Positions 7,030 through 13,870 of a DNA stretch of 53,905 nt are shown piece by piece. This DNA comes from an uncultured Eubacterium sp. (GTDB lineage Bacteria; Bacillota; Clostridia; Lachnospirales; Lachnospiraceae). The first letter of the stretch is position 1. Each line of letters starts with the position of its first letter. A program made the translations under genes and the position numbers. The stretch lies in the NCBI GenBank assembly GCA_910585745.1, contig CAJUFM010000011.1:1-53905 (forward strand), in the 5' to 3' direction. The notes beneath the pieces were generated by a model. The model did not search any database. It was not told where the DNA came from and worked only from the letters and a program-made list of their open reading frames with translations.

Positions 7030-7773
7030 ATGTCGCTAGTATTAAAAGGTGTAAGTAAACAGTTTGAAAACAGTGATAAAGCAACGCTGAACCAGATCGA
7101 CCTTGAAATTCAAAAGGGAGAATTTGTATGTCTTGTGGGTACTTCCGGCTGCGGAAAGAGTACTCTTCTGAACCTGGTGGCAGGTCTGGAGCATCCCACC
7201 GAAGGCAGCATCCTTCTGGATGGCAGGGAGGTGACAGGACCCGGAGCCGACCGCACTGTTATGTTTCAGGATCATGGCCTGTACCCGTGGCTGACCGTTA
7301 TGGAAAATGTGACTTTTGGTATGAAGCTGGCAGGTATACCAAAAGAAGAGAGGGAGAAAAAGGCGGAGTACTATCTGGATATGGTTCATCTCACAGAATA
7401 CAGAGATTATCCCATCCATCAGATATCCGGGGGAATGAGACAGAGAACTGCCCTTGCCAGGGCACTGACCATGGACTCTGATGTCCTGCTGATGGATGAG
7501 CCTTTTTCCGCGCTGGACAAACAGACATCCAACCGCCTGCGGGAGGAATTGCAGAAGATCTGGATGGAAACTCGGAAAACCATTGTGTTTATAACCCACA
7601 GTGTGGAAGAGGCGGTTTATCTTGCGGACAGGGTCGTGGTATTATCAGCTGTGAAAGGCGGCATTGCCGAGATCGTGGAAGTCGGTATAGAGAGGCCAAG
7701 GCATGTGTATTCGCCGGAATTTGTAGAACTGCGGCACAAAATTCTGGAGGAAGTGAGAGGGGAGGCTGTCTGA
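7030..7773 (+). CDS. ssuB: SsuB/TauB-type ABC transporter ATP-binding protein
   Basis: A 247-residue ATPase with Walker A GTSGCGKST, Q-loop VMFQDHGLYPW, signature ISGGMRQR, Walker B VLLMDEPFSALD and switch His in FITHSVEEAVYLADRV. The EPFSALDKQT and SVEEAVYLADRV wording is characteristic of the nitrate/sulfonate/taurine group. The signature reads SGGM rather than SGGQ, which is normal for this group. A GGGGGA site precedes ATG 7030. Its stop shares one base with the permease start (TGATG), showing tight coupling. The symbol is by family. Confidence 0.92.
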   Translation: MSLVLKGVSKQFENSDKATLNQIDLEIQKGEFVCLVGTSGCGKSTLLNLVAGLEHPTEGSILLDGREVTGPGADRTVMFQDHGLYPWLTVMENVTFGMKLAGIPKEEREKKAEYYLDMVHLTEYRDYPIHQISGGMRQRTALARALTMDSDVLLMDEPFSALDKQTSNRLREELQKIWMETRKTIVFITHSVEEAVYLADRVVVLSAVKGGIAEIVEVGIERPRHVYSPEFVELRHKILEEVRGEAV

Positions 7774-8531
7774 TGGGAACCATTATATTTTTAATTATAC
7801 TAGTCTTGTTGTGGCAGGGGGGCTTCTGGCTTACTGTGGATGTGCTGGAGGTCTTCAAAAGTTATTCGGTGCCTTCACCGGCGGGAGTGGCAGAGCGGTT
7901 TGTGGAGCTCTGCAGCGACGGTACATTGCTGAAAGCTACTGGAAATTCCCTGATCAGGGGGATGGCCGGTTTTGGCGTGGCAGTTGTCATCGGAGTGGTT
8001 CTCGGGCTTTTGATCCATCAGATTCCTTATCTTCAAAAGCATATGAAGCCGCTGGTGCTGGGGGTTCAGACACTGCCCAGTGTGTGCTGGGTGCCCTTTT
8101 CGATCTTATGGTTTGGGCTTTCCACCCAGGCGATCCTTTTTGTGGTAGTGATGGGGGCGGCGTTTAGTGTGGCGATCTCGGTGGATAACGCGATAAAGAA
8201 TGTGCCTCCTATTTACCGCCTTGCGGCATTGACCATGGGGGCGGATAAAAAGCAGCTGTATCTGCATGTGATCCTCCCTGCCAGTCTTCCGGAACTGATC
8301 ACCGGGCTCAAACAGGGATGGTCCTTCGCCTGGCGGGCGCTGATGGCAGGTGAGGTGATGACTACTTCCATTGGGCTGGGGCAGACGCTGGTCATGGGAA
8401 GGGATCTGGCGGATATTAACCAGGTAATGCTGGTTATGGTAATTATTGTATTGGTGGGAGTTATTATCGAAAAAGGCATATTTTCGGCGATTGAACGGCG
8501 GATCATGAAGAAGCGTGGACTTGCAATCTGA
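7773..8531 (+). CDS. ssuC: SsuC/TauC-type ABC transporter permease
   Basis: A 252-residue integral membrane protein with about six hydrophobic segments and the coupling motif AALTMGADKKQLYLHVILPASLPELITG typical of BPD-type sulfonate permeases (residues ~148-176). It opens with a membrane helix and a short VPSPAGVAERF segment, both typical. It shares one base with the ATPase gene, completing a three-gene importer. The next gene has its own promoter, whose -35 (8521) lies within the last codons here. Confidence 0.92.
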   Translation: MGTIIFLIILVLLWQGGFWLTVDVLEVFKSYSVPSPAGVAERFVELCSDGTLLKATGNSLIRGMAGFGVAVVIGVVLGLLIHQIPYLQKHMKPLVLGVQTLPSVCWVPFSILWFGLSTQAILFVVVMGAAFSVAISVDNAIKNVPPIYRLAALTMGADKKQLYLHVILPASLPELITGLKQGWSFAWRALMAGEVMTTSIGLGQTLVMGRDLADINQVMLVMVIIVLVGVIIEKGIFSAIERRIMKKRGLAI

Positions 8532-8549
8532 GACATTTTATAGTATAAT
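8521..8549 (+). promoter_or_regulatory. Promoter for zinc-ribbon gene (and perhaps eno)
   Basis: TTGCAA (8521-8526), 17 bases, TATAAT (8544-8549). The -10 is the left end of a perfect 10-bp inverted repeat (8544-8553 with 8567-8576). Confidence 0.75.
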
Positions 8550-8576
8550 AAAGGAACGAAAAGTAACTTTATTATA
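8544..8576. repeat. Perfect 10-bp inverted repeat over the -10
   Basis: TATAATAAAG at 8544-8553 is matched by CTTTATTATA at 8567-8576 with a 13-base spacer. It overlaps the -10 and the expected transcription start, so it could be an operator. Confidence 0.65.
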
Positions 8577-8590
8577 ACGAGGTGTGTTGG

Positions 8591-8779
8591 ATGGACAGTA
8601 AAGAAAACGGCAGAAAAGTATTGGTGACATGCCCGATCTGTGGTTATCGCGAAGAGATGGATGATTTTAGTAATGACAACGAAGTATGTACTCATTGTGG
8701 AAGAAGTACATACACTTTTCGGACAGTGAACAGTATACGGAATGTATTTGTTGGCGAATTAAACAAAAAGAATGAATAG
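8591..8779 (+). CDS. Small zinc-ribbon protein
   Basis: A 62-residue protein with CPIC near residue 14 and CTHC near residue 33, the two zinc knuckles of a rubredoxin-like ribbon. The remainder is short and charged. ATG 8591 has GAGGTG 7 bases upstream. GTG 8582 would add three residues. It has its own strong promoter and is separated from eno by a terminator-like hairpin. Miniproteins of this kind are common in Clostridia and usually have no known function. DNA, RNA or protein binding is possible. Confidence 0.72.
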   Translation: MDSKENGRKVLVTCPICGYREEMDDFSNDNEVCTHCGRSTYTFRTVNSIRNVFVGELNKKNE

Positions 8780-8785
8780 AAAAAA

Positions 8786-8827
8786 GTCTTCTGTTTGATA
8801 CTAAGAAAAAAACAGGAGGCTTTTTTT
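8786..8827 (+). terminator. Terminator-like hairpin containing the eno Shine-Dalgarno
   Basis: GTCTTCTGTTT (8786-8796) pairs with AAACAGGAGGC (8810-8820) through 11 pairs including two wobbles, around a 13-base loop. Seven T residues (8821-8827) follow and touch the eno ATG. The AGGAGG of eno lies in the 3' arm, so the fold would both terminate and hide the ribosome site. Confidence 0.7.
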
Positions 8828-10123
8828 ATGGAACATAAATTCAGGATCAAATCTGTACGAGCGAGAGAAATTCTGGATTCCCGCGGGAATCCGACGGTGG
8901 AAGTAGAAGTGGGGCTCTGCGGCGGGGCGACAGGAAGAGGGGCGGTACCTTCTGGAGCTTCTACGGGAGCTTTTGAAGCCATTGAACTGAGAGACAAAGA
9001 GCTTCCCCGTTACGGCGGCATGGGAGTAAAGAAAGCAGTGGATCATGTGAATGATAACATTGACTATCTGCTGGATGGCAGGAACGCCCTGAACCAGGTA
9101 GAGATTGACCAGCTGATGATCCGGGAAGACGGGACAAAGAACAAAGGGAGGTTCGGTGCGAATGCGATCCTTGGCGTGTCGATTGCTGTGGCAAAAGCTG
9201 CGGCCGGACAGGTAGGTCTGCCTCTCTATCAATATCTTGGAGGACCGGATGGAAGAATTCTCCCGGTGCCGATGATGAATATCATAAATGGAGGAAAACA
9301 TGCGGACTCCAGCCTGAATATCCAGGAATTTATGATCATGCCGGTGGGGGCAAAATCTTTCCACGGCTGTCTGGAATGGTGTTGTAACGTGTACCGGGAG
9401 TTAAAGAATCTTCTCAAAAAGGAAGGCCATATAACCAGTGTAGGAGATGAGGGTGGATTTGCGCCGAAACTGCGCAACGACGAGGAAGCACTGCAGTATA
9501 TCGTGAAGGCTGTCGAACTGGCTGGTTACCGTCCCGGTGAAGATTTCCGTATCGCCATCGACGGGGCGTGTACAGAGATGTATGACGAAGCTGTCAAACA
9601 GGGAAAGACAGGACAATATTTATTCTGGAAAAATGGAGAGCTGCGTTCTGCAGAGGATATGGTCTCTTATTGGGAGGAGCTCTGCAATAAGTATCCCATC
9701 TTCTCCATCGAGGACGGCCTGGCGGAAGAGGACTGGCAGGGCTGGAAACTTCTGACTGACAGGCTGGGAAAACGGGTTCAGCTGGTGGGGGATGACTTAT
9801 TTGTCACCAATACCGAGCGTATCGCCAAAGGAGCAGATCTCAGAGTGTCCAATGCGGTGCTGATCAAACCAAATCAGATCGGCAGTGTGACAGAGACGCT
9901 GGAAGCGATCCGCATGACGAAAAACAACCAGTGGAATGCCATTGTCAGCCACCGCTCCGGTGAGACGGAAGATACCACCATAGCCGATATCGCAGTAGGG
10001 CTCAATGCCGGACAGATCAAGACAGGAGCGCCGACCCGCACCGACCGTGTGTGCAAGTATAACCAGCTGCTGCGCATCGAAGAACAGCTCGGAGAATCAG
10101 CAGCATTTATGAAGCTGGTATAA
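8828..10123 (+). CDS. eno: Enolase
   Basis: A 431-residue glycolytic enzyme converting 2-phosphoglycerate to phosphoenolpyruvate. Visible landmarks are REILDSRGNPTVEVEV, VPSGASTGAFEA, NIQEFMIMPVGA, TSVGDEGGFAPKL, PIFSIEDGLAEEDW, LVGDDLFVTN, VLIKPNQIGS and SHRSGETEDTTIADIAVG. Together these hold the acid/base and Mg-binding residues. Some normally conserved positions differ: IKPNQIGSVTET for IKVNQIGTLTET, and GAPTRTDRV for GSLSRTDRI. It may therefore be a divergent or second enolase. The start is ATG 8828 with AGGAGG at 8814-8819. The upstream in-frame start at 8795 lies inside the hairpin. A bidirectional terminator follows. Confidence 0.95.
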   Translation: MEHKFRIKSVRAREILDSRGNPTVEVEVGLCGGATGRGAVPSGASTGAFEAIELRDKELPRYGGMGVKKAVDHVNDNIDYLLDGRNALNQVEIDQLMIREDGTKNKGRFGANAILGVSIAVAKAAAGQVGLPLYQYLGGPDGRILPVPMMNIINGGKHADSSLNIQEFMIMPVGAKSFHGCLEWCCNVYRELKNLLKKEGHITSVGDEGGFAPKLRNDEEALQYIVKAVELAGYRPGEDFRIAIDGACTEMYDEAVKQGKTGQYLFWKNGELRSAEDMVSYWEELCNKYPIFSIEDGLAEEDWQGWKLLTDRLGKRVQLVGDDLFVTNTERIAKGADLRVSNAVLIKPNQIGSVTETLEAIRMTKNNQWNAIVSHRSGETEDTTIADIAVGLNAGQIKTGAPTRTDRVCKYNQLLRIEEQLGESAAFMKLV

Positions 10124-10164
10124 CAAGTTCTGAAACAATAGTCTGGTAACGCTATGGACAATAT

Positions 10165-10217
10165 AAAAACATCCTTTTACTCCGAATGTTTGGAACGGGA
10201 TAAAAGGATGTTTTTTT
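10165..10217. terminator. Bidirectional terminator after eno
   Basis: AACATCCTTTTA (from 10169) pairs with TAAAAGGATGTT (10201-10212) around about 20 bases, with T-rich tails on both strands. It separates eno from the convergent minus-strand genes. Confidence 0.8.
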
Positions 10218-10418
10218 ATAAAAAGATGATTTTTTAATAGCCGTCAGGATCTGTCTGAAGGATGACAGGTTTGTCTAGTTTATACTGATAATATTTTATG
10301 ATATTGCCACAAGTCTATGTTCTGGATAAAAGGACGTTTTTTTAATAACCGTCAGGATCCGTCTGAAGGATGACAGGTTTGTCTAGTTTATACTGATAAT
10401 ATTTTATGATATTGCCAC
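10198..10418. repeat. Tandem duplication of a gene's 3' end plus terminator arm
   Basis: The segment 10233-10310 recurs at 10341-10418, offset 108, with very few changes. The adjoining GGATAAAAGGA-G-T7 motif also recurs (10198 and 10324), with an 18-base length difference between copies. The right copy is the end of the intact small gene, and the left copy is its relic. Confidence 0.85.
10234..10310 (-). pseudogene. C-terminal relic of a paralogue of the 77-residue protein
   Basis: Translated on the minus strand, this encodes the same last 24 residues as the neighbouring gene (ending QTDPDGY and a stop) but lacks everything upstream. Within the coding part, the two base differences I see are both synonymous (ACA/ACG and GGC/GGT). 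This suggests divergence from a working tandem copy before its 5' part was deleted. Confidence 0.75.
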
Positions 10419-10575
10419 TTACCATGCGGAGAGGTGTCCAATTACAGAGGTCATAGTCTCTCACATAAGGGAGATTGTCATAAAATACAGAAGCTGCCTC
10501 ATATTTACGGTCGAATGTCATGAGCATTTTTTTAAACAGCTCTTCATCAATCAATCTCTCCACTTCCTTTCTCAA
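10342..10575 (-). CDS. Small conserved-looking protein of unknown function
   Basis: Up to 77 residues, soluble, with a charged N-terminus and an aromatic-rich C-terminal half (SVFYDNLPYVRDYDLCNW, YYQYKLDKP). I do not recognise the family. The far start is TTG 10575 with little ribosome site. A TTG eight codons in (about 10554) has AAAGGAAG seven bases upstream and may be the true start. Evidence that it is a real gene is the existence of a tandem relic that differs only at synonymous sites. It lies between eno's terminator and a methyltransferase gene on the same strand. Confidence 0.6.
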   Translation of the reverse strand: MRKEVERLIDEELFKKMLMTFDRKYEAASVFYDNLPYVRDYDLCNWTPLRMVSGNIIKYYQYKLDKPVILQTDPDGY

Positions 10576-10639
10576 CTCTATAGATTTATTATACTAGAAA
10601 AATGTCAGAACCGCAATATAATTTTACTACGAAATCGTA

Positions 10640-11290
10640 TTATTCACTTAGCTCGTAAATGCAGAACTTTTCTCTGCGGTCCTGCCCAAAAAGTTCTGGT
10701 ACAGCGATCTCATTTATCAGCCGGAATCCGGTATGCCGCTCGATGTAAAATATGGTGTTATCCTCAGGGTAGTAGAGGATCAGGGTCACCCTGCGCGGTT
10801 TATTTTCATAGGACTTTTCTAGATTCATCAGTACCTTCCGGAAAATGTCCGTGGAAAATGGGTTAAAGCAGTAGGCAATAGTAACTTCGTCCGGTACGGG
10901 AAAATCTTCTGCTTTTCCATGAAGAAAAGTCAGACGTTCCCTGTGGATCCCCCGGTACTGGTTCAGATTATGCAGCGCCTCCTGGTGAAATACTTCGGAC
11001 AGTTCGATGCCGATAGCTCCGTTGTGAAACCGGTGGTTTGTGTAAAAACTCAGGCGCCCCAGGCCGCTGCCGTAATCCAGCAGAGTATCCTCATCTGTCA
11101 GGGGAACGGCTTCAAACAGGGTATGCAGCACTCGGTAGGAAGTTGGTTCGTAGCGGTGGCAGTGAAAGGTGTCTTTGCCGTCGGTCTGAACCTCCTCTGT
11201 GTGTATGTGTAAGAAATGGTCTATTTTCCTTGCCAGTGCCTCATCGCTCAAGGCATCAGAGTTCTTGATCTGTTCTGTCAGGGCATCCAT
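10640..11290 (-). CDS. Class I SAM-dependent methyltransferase
   Basis: A 216-residue soluble protein. SAM-binding motif I is LLDYGSGLGRLSFY (residues ~69-82), the acidic loop after strand 2 is GIELSEVFHQEA, and motif IV is AYCFNPFST. The N-terminal ~60 residues contain HCHRYEPTSYRVL, probably the substrate side. The substrate is unknown. The NPF-type motif IV hints at an N- or small-molecule methyltransferase rather than a nucleic-acid one. ATG 11290 has AAAGGA nine bases upstream. It lies downstream of lrgAB in the same direction, with a 59-base gap. Confidence 0.82.
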   Translation of the reverse strand: MDALTEQIKNSDALSDEALARKIDHFLHIHTEEVQTDGKDTFHCHRYEPTSYRVLHTLFEAVPLTDEDTLLDYGSGLGRLSFYTNHRFHNGAIGIELSEVFHQEALHNLNQYRGIHRERLTFLHGKAEDFPVPDEVTIAYCFNPFSTDIFRKVLMNLEKSYENKPRRVTLILYYPEDNTIFYIERHTGFRLINEIAVPELFGQDRREKFCIYELSE

Positions 11291-11349
11291 GGTTCTGTTC
11301 CTTTCTGTTATTGGTGTCGATGTACCAGCGTATTATTTTATTGCCATCG

Positions 11350-12042
11350 TTAATAGATCATGGAGAAAATGCTGGCTCCAATAACGGTCAGAAGCCCGGC
11401 TGTCACGATGGCGAGGCTGCTCATGGCGCCTTCGATCTCACCCAGCTCCATTGCCTTGCTGGTGCCAATGGCATGGGCGGCAGTGCCCAGAGCCAGTCCT
11501 CTGGCGATCTTATTTTCGATACGGAAAAGTTTGAGGATCCATTCCCCCATAACATTTCCAAGAACTCCTGTGACCACGATGACTGCCACTGTGATGTTTA
11601 CAATTCCTTCCAGTTCTTCGCTCACGCCCATTCCGATGGCAGTGGTGATGGACTTGGGAAGAAGGGTGACATACATGGAGTGGGAGAGATGAAACAGGAC
11701 AGCCAGCACTAAAACGCCTGCCAGGCTGGTCAGTGTACCTGCCAGCACAGACAAAGTGATGGCGGTACGATACTGTTTTAACAGATGGATCTGTTTGTAA
11801 AGAGGAAGGGCAAGACAGACCGTAGCCGGTGTGAGGAGATAGGTGAGGTATTTCCCCCCGGCATTATATGTGCCGTAGTCCACGCGGAATAAAAGCAGGA
11901 TACCGATCACAAAAAGAATGGATACCAGCAGCGGGTTCATAATGGCGAGACCAGTCTTCTTTTTCAGAAATATTCCCAGTTCGTAGCCTCCCAGACTTAC
12001 CAGGACGCCAAAGAAAAGTGAACTTATAAAAAAATCATTCAT
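11350..12042 (-). CDS. lrgB: LrgB/CidB-family membrane protein
   Basis: A 230-residue polytopic membrane protein with about six to seven hydrophobic helices and the family hallmarks LLPKSITTAIGMGVSEELEG, GVLGNVMGEWIL and GLALGTAAHAIGTSKAMELG. LrgB works with LrgA. The pair affects murein hydrolase export and autolysis, and in some bacteria pyruvate uptake. Its start overlaps the end of lrgA by 4 bases (ATGA), so they are translated together. Next to it lies fabF rather than the LytSR two-component genes seen in Staphylococcus and Bacillus. Confidence 0.9.
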   Translation of the reverse strand: MNDFFISSLFFGVLVSLGGYELGIFLKKKTGLAIMNPLLVSILFVIGILLLFRVDYGTYNAGGKYLTYLLTPATVCLALPLYKQIHLLKQYRTAITLSVLAGTLTSLAGVLVLAVLFHLSHSMYVTLLPKSITTAIGMGVSEELEGIVNITVAVIVVTGVLGNVMGEWILKLFRIENKIARGLALGTAAHAIGTSKAMELGEIEGAMSSLAIVTAGLLTVIGASIFSMIY

Positions 12043-12413
12043 TGCGCCACCTCTTTGCCATCTCTGTCTTTTTTACGTTCCATGACAAATTGGGCAGTGA
12101 TCCCAGTGATGCCCATGACGAGAACCGTAGTGAGGATCGTGATCACGATGATGGCGGTCAGGTTCGGACGCAGCGCTTCGATGCTGGTCAATAGGCCGAC
12201 ACCTGCCGGGATGAACATGACCGGCATGATATCGATAAGAAACACAGCTGTATCATCCACCTGATCCACCTTCAGGATGCCGCTGAGAAGCGCTGTGAGC
12301 ATCAGGATCAGCCCATAGATACTGGTGGGTATGGGAAGGGGAATCAGATATTTAAGAAGCTCACCCAAAAAACAAAATAATAGTATGATCAAAAATTGTC
12401 GGATGTATTTCAT
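12039..12413 (-). CDS. lrgA: LrgA/CidA-family holin-like protein
   Basis: A 124-residue protein with four hydrophobic segments and the family phrases FLGELLKYLIPLPIPTSIYG and LIDIMPVMFIPAGVGL. It is proposed to form holin-like oligomers controlling cell-wall hydrolase access, or metabolite transport with LrgB. ATG 12413 follows a weak CGAGG site. The gene starts 53 bases downstream of the fabF stop and could be transcribed from the fabF promoter. No phage genes are nearby, so it is not read as a phage holin. Confidence 0.9.
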   Translation of the reverse strand: MKYIRQFLIILLFCFLGELLKYLIPLPIPTSIYGLILMLTALLSGILKVDQVDDTAVFLIDIMPVMFIPAGVGLLTSIEALRPNLTAIIVITILTTVLVMGITGITAQFVMERKKDRDGKEVAQ

Positions 12414-12466
12414 AAAAGCCTCGATTCTCTATAAGATCTATAATGTATTATTTCCTGTGTTGTTCA

Positions 12467-13717
12467 TTATGATACAGAGGCTTCATATTTTCCGATGATC
12501 AGACTGGAATTTTGCCCGCCAAACCCAAAGGCATTGGTCATGGCATACCGGACATCCCGTTTTTCTGCTTTATTCGGGACGTAGTTCAGGTCGCACGCTT
12601 CATCCGGCGTGTTCAGATTCATCGTTGGCGGGATCACACCCTCCTGAACGGCTTTGATGCAGGCAATGGTCTCAGTAACACCGCCGGCGCCCATCATATG
12701 CCCGGTAGCACCTTTAGTGGAGGTTACAGCCATCTGGTAGGCATGATCTCCAAAGAGGGATTTGATGGCGTTGGTCTCAATGGTGTCACCCATCGGAGTA
12801 GAAGTGCCGTGGGTATTGATGTAACCGATGTCCTCCGGCACCAGTCCTGCTTTTTTGATGGCACTGTCCATGCAGGCGATGGCTCCAATCCCTTCCGGAT
12901 GGGGAGCTGTCACGTGATGCCCGTCGGTGCAGTTGGCAAAGCCCATCAGCTCCGCGTGGATCTTTGCGCCTCTTGCCACAGCATGGGCTTCTGTCTCCAG
13001 CAAAAGAGCTCCGCCGCCCTCACCAAATACAAAACCGTCTCTGGTCTTGTCAAATGGCCGGCTGGCAGTCTGGGGATTGTCGTTGTTCGTACTGAGAGCA
13101 TGAGCGGAGGCAAGACCAGCCACTACCACCGGACAAAGACTTGCCTCAGCGCCTACTACAAGGATGGCATCGGCTTCCCCGGCTAGAAGCAGCATGGCAG
13201 CTGTAGAAATGGCATCAGCTCCAGAGGAACATGCGGTGCTGACAGTGAGGCTTGGTCCGCGGTAGCCTTTGGCGATGGCGATCTGCGCCGCGGCGATGTT
13301 GCCGATAAACTTAGGTACAAAACGAGGACTAACTTTTTTGTGTTCCCCAGTGCTCAGTCCGTCCTGGGTTTCTGCAATAATAGACACGCCTGCCATGGCA
13401 GTCCCTACTACGACACCCATGCGGTGGGCGGGAATCGTGTCCTTATTTATACCGCCATCTTTCAATGCTTCCTCACCAGCGGCATAGCCGTACTGCATGA
13501 ACAGATCCATTTCGCGGCTCTGTTTTTTCGTCATAAACTCATCTGGATCAAAATCCTTTACCTGGGCGGCGATTTTAACTGGTGATGTTTCCGGGTCAAA
13601 GCGGGTGATCCGCTCGACGCCGCATTTGCCGGCAATTAGATTACTCCAATAAGTTTCTACTCCAATACCGATGGGGGTTACTGCCCCCATTCCGGTAATC
13701 ACTAATCTTTCTTTCAT
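12467..13717 (-). CDS. fabF: 3-oxoacyl-ACP synthase II
   Basis: A 416-residue condensing enzyme extending acyl-ACP with malonyl-ACP. The Cys-His-His triad is visible in VSTACSSGADA, YINTHGTSTPMGD and KGATGHMMGAGG. The N-terminus RLVITGMGAVTPIG and the C-terminus TNAFGFGGQNSSLI are standard KAS II. No acpP, fabD, fabG or fabZ is adjacent, so this is a stand-alone copy, possibly additional to one in a main fab cluster. ATG 13717 has TGGAGG nine bases upstream and a strong promoter. Confidence 0.95.
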   Translation of the reverse strand: MKERLVITGMGAVTPIGIGVETYWSNLIAGKCGVERITRFDPETSPVKIAAQVKDFDPDEFMTKKQSREMDLFMQYGYAAGEEALKDGGINKDTIPAHRMGVVVGTAMAGVSIIAETQDGLSTGEHKKVSPRFVPKFIGNIAAAQIAIAKGYRGPSLTVSTACSSGADAISTAAMLLLAGEADAILVVGAEASLCPVVVAGLASAHALSTNNDNPQTASRPFDKTRDGFVFGEGGGALLLETEAHAVARGAKIHAELMGFANCTDGHHVTAPHPEGIGAIACMDSAIKKAGLVPEDIGYINTHGTSTPMGDTIETNAIKSLFGDHAYQMAVTSTKGATGHMMGAGGVTETIACIKAVQEGVIPPTMNLNTPDEACDLNYVPNKAEKRDVRYAMTNAFGFGGQNSSLIIGKYEASVS

Positions 13718-13742
13718 TTATGTATACCTCCATTTGGCTAAT

Positions 13743-13771
13743 ATTGTATCAAAATAAGAAAAGGCGGTCAA
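13743..13771 (-). promoter_or_regulatory. Promoter for fabF (and possibly lrgAB)
   Basis: On the minus strand, TTGACC (complement of 13766-13771), 17 bases, TACAAT (complement of 13743-13748). It starts transcription about 20 bases before the fabF ATG. Confidence 0.75.
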
Positions 13772-13801
13772 GACGCCCTGGGTATCTTTGGACAGTTGGC
13801 A

Positions 13802-13830
13802 TTGATTTTTTTCGGAAGAACACTTATAAT
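13802..13830 (+). promoter_or_regulatory. Promoter for the ATPase/DUF4276 module
   Basis: TTGATT (13802-13807), 17 bases, TATAAT (13825-13830). It lies 40 bases before the ATPase start, so the module has its own promoter facing away from fabF. Confidence 0.72.
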
Positions 13831-13870
13831 GGGAGAAAACCTATATGTGTTGAAAGGTCAGGAGGTTGTG

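Noticed and set aside
10190..10420. Insertion sequence or transposon end
   Set aside because: The duplicated segment is coding sequence plus a terminator arm. There are no inverted terminal repeats, target duplication or transposase.
12039..12413. Holin-like gene suggesting a prophage
   Set aside because: It is an LrgA paired with LrgB by a 4-base overlap. There are no phage structural, integrase or lysin genes nearby.
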